Part shown: one piece after another, positions 4,405-6,385 of the stretch | Position numbering within the stretch: position 1 is the stretch's first letter | Layout of the letters: each line of letters starts with the position of its first letter | DNA from: Patescibacteria group bacterium UBA3527 | Lineage (GTDB): Bacteria > Patescibacteriota > Minisyncoccia > Phycocordibacterales > UBA918 | Direction: 5' to 3' | NCBI GenBank assembly: GCA_002377025.1 | Contig: DFPA01000015.1 | Coordinates: forward strand, 1 to 6,385 | DNA: 6,385 nt | Translations under genes and position numbers: made by a program | The notes under the pieces: model-generated | Seen by the model: the letters and a program-made list of their open reading frames with translations, nothing else | Told to the model about the DNA's origin: nothing | Database searches by the model: none

Positions 4405-4444
4405 AGAGCAAGAGAGCCGGCATATATGCCGGCTCTCTTGCTCT
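4405..4444. terminator. Perfect 40-bp palindrome downstream of tRNA-Pro
   Basis: Two 20-bp arms are exact reverse complements, with a GC-rich core GCCGGCATATATGCCGGC and centre between 4424 and 4425. It starts 4 nt after the tRNA-Pro 3' end (minus strand), the usual place for a terminator. No clear U-run follows, much as with the other two strong hairpins of the window. It separates the tRNA from the membrane-protein promoter. Confidence 0.6.
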
Positions 4445-4448
4445 GTTG

Positions 4449-4519
4449 TCGGGATGCTGAGAATCGAACTCAGGTCTTACGGTCCCAAACCGCACGCACT
4501 ACCATTATGCTACACCCCG
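4449..4519 (-). tRNA. tRNA-Pro (anticodon TGG), CCA not encoded
   Basis: A 71-nt cloverleaf on the minus strand with acceptor CGGGGTG / CATCCCG (one G-T), D-stem GCAT / GTGC, anticodon loop TTTGGGA (TGG, decodes CCN) and T-stem CTGAG / CTCAG with loop TTCGATT. Discriminator A is followed by CAA, so the 3' CCA must be added by the cca product. Confidence 0.94.
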
Positions 4520-4545
4520 ATTTTAAAAAATGTTTTTTAAAATCG
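4518..4545. repeat. AT-rich inverted repeat at the tRNA-Pro 5' end
   Basis: CGATTTTAAAAAA and TTTTTTAAAATCG are 13-bp perfect arms around a TG centre. The left arm includes the first base pairs of tRNA-Pro, so the repeat covers the -1 to about -26 region where its promoter should be. It may be an operator or an AT-rich promoter element; I see no convincing -35 and -10 pair for this tRNA. Confidence 0.45.
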
Positions 4546-4582
4546 TTCACTGGTCGATCTGAAGCGTCAGCTGAAGCAGACC

Positions 4583-4633
4583 GGTGCGCGAAATCTGTAT
4601 TTCTCACAAACAAGAATCACTATTTCGCGTGCC
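4583..4633 (+). repeat. 12-bp stem with 27-nt loop in the gap before the methyltransferase
   Basis: GGTGCGCGAAAT (4583-4594) pairs with ATTTCGCGTGCC (4622-4633), including two adjacent G-T wobbles (4586-4630, 4585-4631) that hold only in plus-strand RNA. It lies upstream of the predicted methyltransferase start site, so it is not part of that mRNA if the mRNA is leaderless. No U-run follows. Role unknown. Confidence 0.35.
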
Positions 4634-4680
4634 ACATCATACCATCAGTTTTCTCAAAAAGCGAGTAGATTCTTTTGTAT

Positions 4681-4686
4681 TATAAT
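4681..4686 (+). promoter_or_regulatory. -10 box of the methyltransferase gene, decides the start codon
   Basis: TATAAT here overlaps the upstream in-frame ATG at 4685, so that ATG cannot be transcribed from this promoter. The next in-frame ATG at 4694 lies 7 nt after the box, at the expected transcription start. No good -35 is seen. Confidence 0.55.
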
Positions 4687-4693
4687 GCTGCGC

Positions 4694-5302
4694 ATGGCTA
4701 AAAATCTCAGAAAAAATTTTACAAGAGAAACCTATGATAAAGCTGCGCGTGGATATGCAAAGAAATTTAAAGATTTAGGTGCACGAACACAAGATGTAGA
4801 TAAAGCTTTTTCGCTAATTGATAAAGAAAATCTCTCTGTTGTTGAGATTGGTTGTGGAGCTGGTAGAGAGGCAGAGTATATTCTTACTAAAACAGACAGG
4901 TATCTTGGAATGGATATTTCCACTGAAATGCTTGAGATCGCAAAAGAAAATGTTCCTGAAGCAGACTTTGCACAGGCTGATATTGATACATACCAATTCC
5001 CAAAAGGGGTAGATATAGTTTTTGCATTTGCATCTTTGTTGCATTCCAGTAAGGAGTCGCTCTTTGGGTTATTTACTAGAATGCATAATGCATTGAATGA
5101 GGACGGGATAGTGTATATGTCATTAAAGCGAGGTGATTCATATTCTACTGCTGTAGTTGAAGATCAATATGGTCCAAGAAAATTTTATTACTACACTAGA
5201 GAAACTCTTCTGGAGATTGCTGGAAGCAAATTTGAAGAGGTTTTTTATGAAGAGCAGGAGCGGATTGAAACTTGGTTTACTGTCATTCTCAGGAAAAAGT
5301 AA
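4694..5302 (+). CDS. Class I SAM-dependent methyltransferase
   Basis: A 202-residue cytosolic protein with the Rossmann-type methyltransferase fold. Motif I is VVEIGCGAG (residues 49-57), the acidic residue binding the SAM ribose is D74 in GMDIS, the adenine-binding motif is QADID (95-99), and the motif IV region is VDIVFAFASLLHSS (106-119). The layout resembles the broad UbiE/Methyltransf_11/25 group. The substrate cannot be told from sequence; small molecules, lipids and tRNA are all possible. The ATG at 4694 is preferred over the one at 4685 because the latter sits inside TATAAT. The corA-like gene begins 19 bp downstream and could be cotranscribed. Confidence 0.88.
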   Translation: MAKNLRKNFTRETYDKAARGYAKKFKDLGARTQDVDKAFSLIDKENLSVVEIGCGAGREAEYILTKTDRYLGMDISTEMLEIAKENVPEADFAQADIDTYQFPKGVDIVFAFASLLHSSKESLFGLFTRMHNALNEDGIVYMSLKRGDSYSTAVVEDQYGPRKFYYYTRETLLEIAGSKFEEVFYEEQERIETWFTVILRKK

Positions 5303-5321
5303 TTTCTGTTAAACTTACATT

Positions 5322-6245
5322 ATGATTACACACTACTTTAAAACACTGAAAGATACTGAACTAAAAGAGGTTGATGCTATACGAACAGGAGTGTGGACAC
5401 ATGTTGTTGCACCAAACCATGAGGAACTTGAAACAGTGGTAGGGGAGTACGGACTTGATGAGTCTATTGTCGTTGACATTCAGGACTTTTTTGAGGTGCC
5501 ACGTATGGAGAAGTCCAAGAGCGCTACCTACTTCTTTACGAGGTATCCATTTGATGAGAAAGATGAAGATATTGATACTGCGCCGCCGCTGGTGGTGATG
5601 GGGGAGTCGTATGTAGTAACTATTTCAATGCGAGAGGTGCCACAGTTTGAGGCTTTTATTGCCGGGGAAAAGGAAGTGCACACAACTCAGAAAGCTCGTT
5701 TCTTTATTCAGATTATGGATGTTGTTACAAAGTCGTATGAGTATGAACTTATGCGTCTTCGTAAGTCAGTGCAAAGTAACAGGGAAGGGCTTCGTCGGAT
5801 TGGAAATCGTGAAATAGAGCGACTCGTGAACTACGAACATGAGCTCAATGATATGATCGCAGCGGTGGTGCCAACCAACGCATGGCTTCAACAGGTAACT
5901 GCTGGGAACTATATGCAGCTTTTTGCTGAGGATGTTGAGCTCATGGAAGACCTTATGATTGCAAATAGTCAGCTGATTGACTCTGCCCGTTCAGTGCTTA
6001 AGACTATCCAGAATATTCGGAGTGCTACTGAGTCAATTATGACCAATAAACTAAACGCAACTATCCAAACTCTAACCATTTTGACTATTATCCTAACGAT
6101 TCCAACGATTGTTGCATCGATCTATGGTATGAACGTGCCACTGCCACTTGCAGGTAATCCACTGGCGTTCTGGATGGTTCTGACGGTGATTATTATCGCT
6201 GTTGTGGTTGTTATACTTATCTTTAAGCGCTCTAAATGGCTCTAA
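5322..6245 (+). CDS. corA: CorA-family divalent cation channel (Mg2+/Co2+)
   Basis: A 307-residue inner-membrane protein. The large N-terminal cytoplasmic domain (1-245) ends in long helices (about 130-245). Two C-terminal transmembrane segments follow at about 249-267 and 282-301, with a basic end (FKRSKWL). The selectivity signature YGMN is at 268-271, immediately after TM1, preceded by the conserved Pro of IPTIVASIYGMN. Length and topology fit CorA, which works as a homopentamer importing Mg2+. The loop after GMN (VPLPLAG) is short. No ribosome site is visible; TACATT at 5314-5319 is too close to the ATG to act as a leaderless -10, so readthrough from the methyltransferase gene is plausible. 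The next gene begins 7 nt after its stop. Confidence 0.92.
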   Translation: MITHYFKTLKDTELKEVDAIRTGVWTHVVAPNHEELETVVGEYGLDESIVVDIQDFFEVPRMEKSKSATYFFTRYPFDEKDEDIDTAPPLVVMGESYVVTISMREVPQFEAFIAGEKEVHTTQKARFFIQIMDVVTKSYEYELMRLRKSVQSNREGLRRIGNREIERLVNYEHELNDMIAAVVPTNAWLQQVTAGNYMQLFAEDVELMEDLMIANSQLIDSARSVLKTIQNIRSATESIMTNKLNATIQTLTILTIILTIPTIVASIYGMNVPLPLAGNPLAFWMVLTVIIIAVVVVILIFKRSKWL

Positions 6246-6252
6246 TTCTTCT

Positions 6253-6385
6253 ATGCAAAAACAGTTGTTTTATATACATGGAGGGGATGCGTATCTAACG
6301 CATGAGGCATTTTTAGAAGATCTGCAAAATAGAACACTTCGTGATCCGTATGGGGAAGGAGGAGTACGCTGGACTGATACGCTTC
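6253..6385 (+). CDS. Alpha/beta-hydrolase-like protein, 5' end only
   Basis: An ORF starts at ATG 6253-6255 and runs off the window; 44 codons are visible, reading MQKQLFYIHGGDAYLTHEAF and on to RWTDTL. A short beta strand followed by IHGGD is the N-terminal strand and oxyanion-loop pattern of small alpha/beta hydrolases (RBBP9/YdeN-like), and 'HGGD' with an acidic helix after it is a form I associate with CPR genomes (recollection). The nucleophile and catalytic His would lie beyond the window. It starts 7 nt after the corA stop, so the two are probably cotranscribed. Confidence 0.65.
   Translation, partial: MQKQLFYIHGGDAYLTHEAFLEDLQNRTLRDPYGEGGVRWTDTL

Noticed and set aside
4426..4668. Plus-strand 80-codon ORF
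   Set aside because: It is antisense to tRNA-Pro and starts inside the 40-bp palindrome; the peptide is a tRNA shadow.

Overview
The window looks like a piece of a bacterial chromosome, most likely from the Candidate Phyla Radiation (Patescibacteria, Parcubacteria-like). This is an inference from gene style: short intergenic regions, almost no Shine-Dalgarno sequences, -10 boxes placed so that transcripts would start at or next to the start codon, an HTH protein of a type I associate with CPR and archaea, and a truncated alpha/beta hydrolase with a CPR-like 'IHGGD' N-terminus. TGA is not used as a sense codon in any real gene here. No mobile element, CRISPR array or transposase is visible.

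Layout. Positions 1-240 hold a hairpin terminator and a small set of ATATCC repeats. On the minus strand at 241-1722 is a class II CCA-adding enzyme (cca). Divergent from it is an HTH protein of unknown function (1798-2475), followed on the plus strand by tRNA-Arg(TCG), tRNA-Gly(GCC) and about 360 bp with no protein gene but dense inverted repeats. Those include a candidate structured RNA (2755-2903) and end in a perfect 48-bp palindrome (3067-3114). On the minus strand follow a YraN/UPF0102 nuclease-fold protein (3108-3518), a seven-helix membrane protein (3606-4295) and tRNA-Pro(TGG) (4449-4519) with a perfect 40-bp palindrome behind it. On the plus strand come a class I SAM methyltransferase (4694-5302), a CorA-family channel (5322-6245) and the start of the hydrolase (6253 to the window end).

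The main discovery is a dense cluster of parS-like centromere sites for ParB, nine in about 1.2 kb (3147-4345). Two match the classic 16-mer TGTTTCACGTGAAACA exactly and one more is a perfect palindrome variant. Six of the nine lie inside the yraN and membrane-protein genes, read in two different codon frames, so the pattern is kept at the DNA level. Two palindromic sites sit on the promoter or start region of those genes, so ParB loading could repress them. This marks the window as probably origin-proximal, although parA, parB, dnaA and a convincing DnaA-box cluster are not present.

Functional links: the cca product would complete tRNA-Gly and tRNA-Pro, which lack an encoded CCA, while tRNA-Arg has one encoded. 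The methyltransferase, CorA and hydrolase genes are closely spaced and may form one operon.
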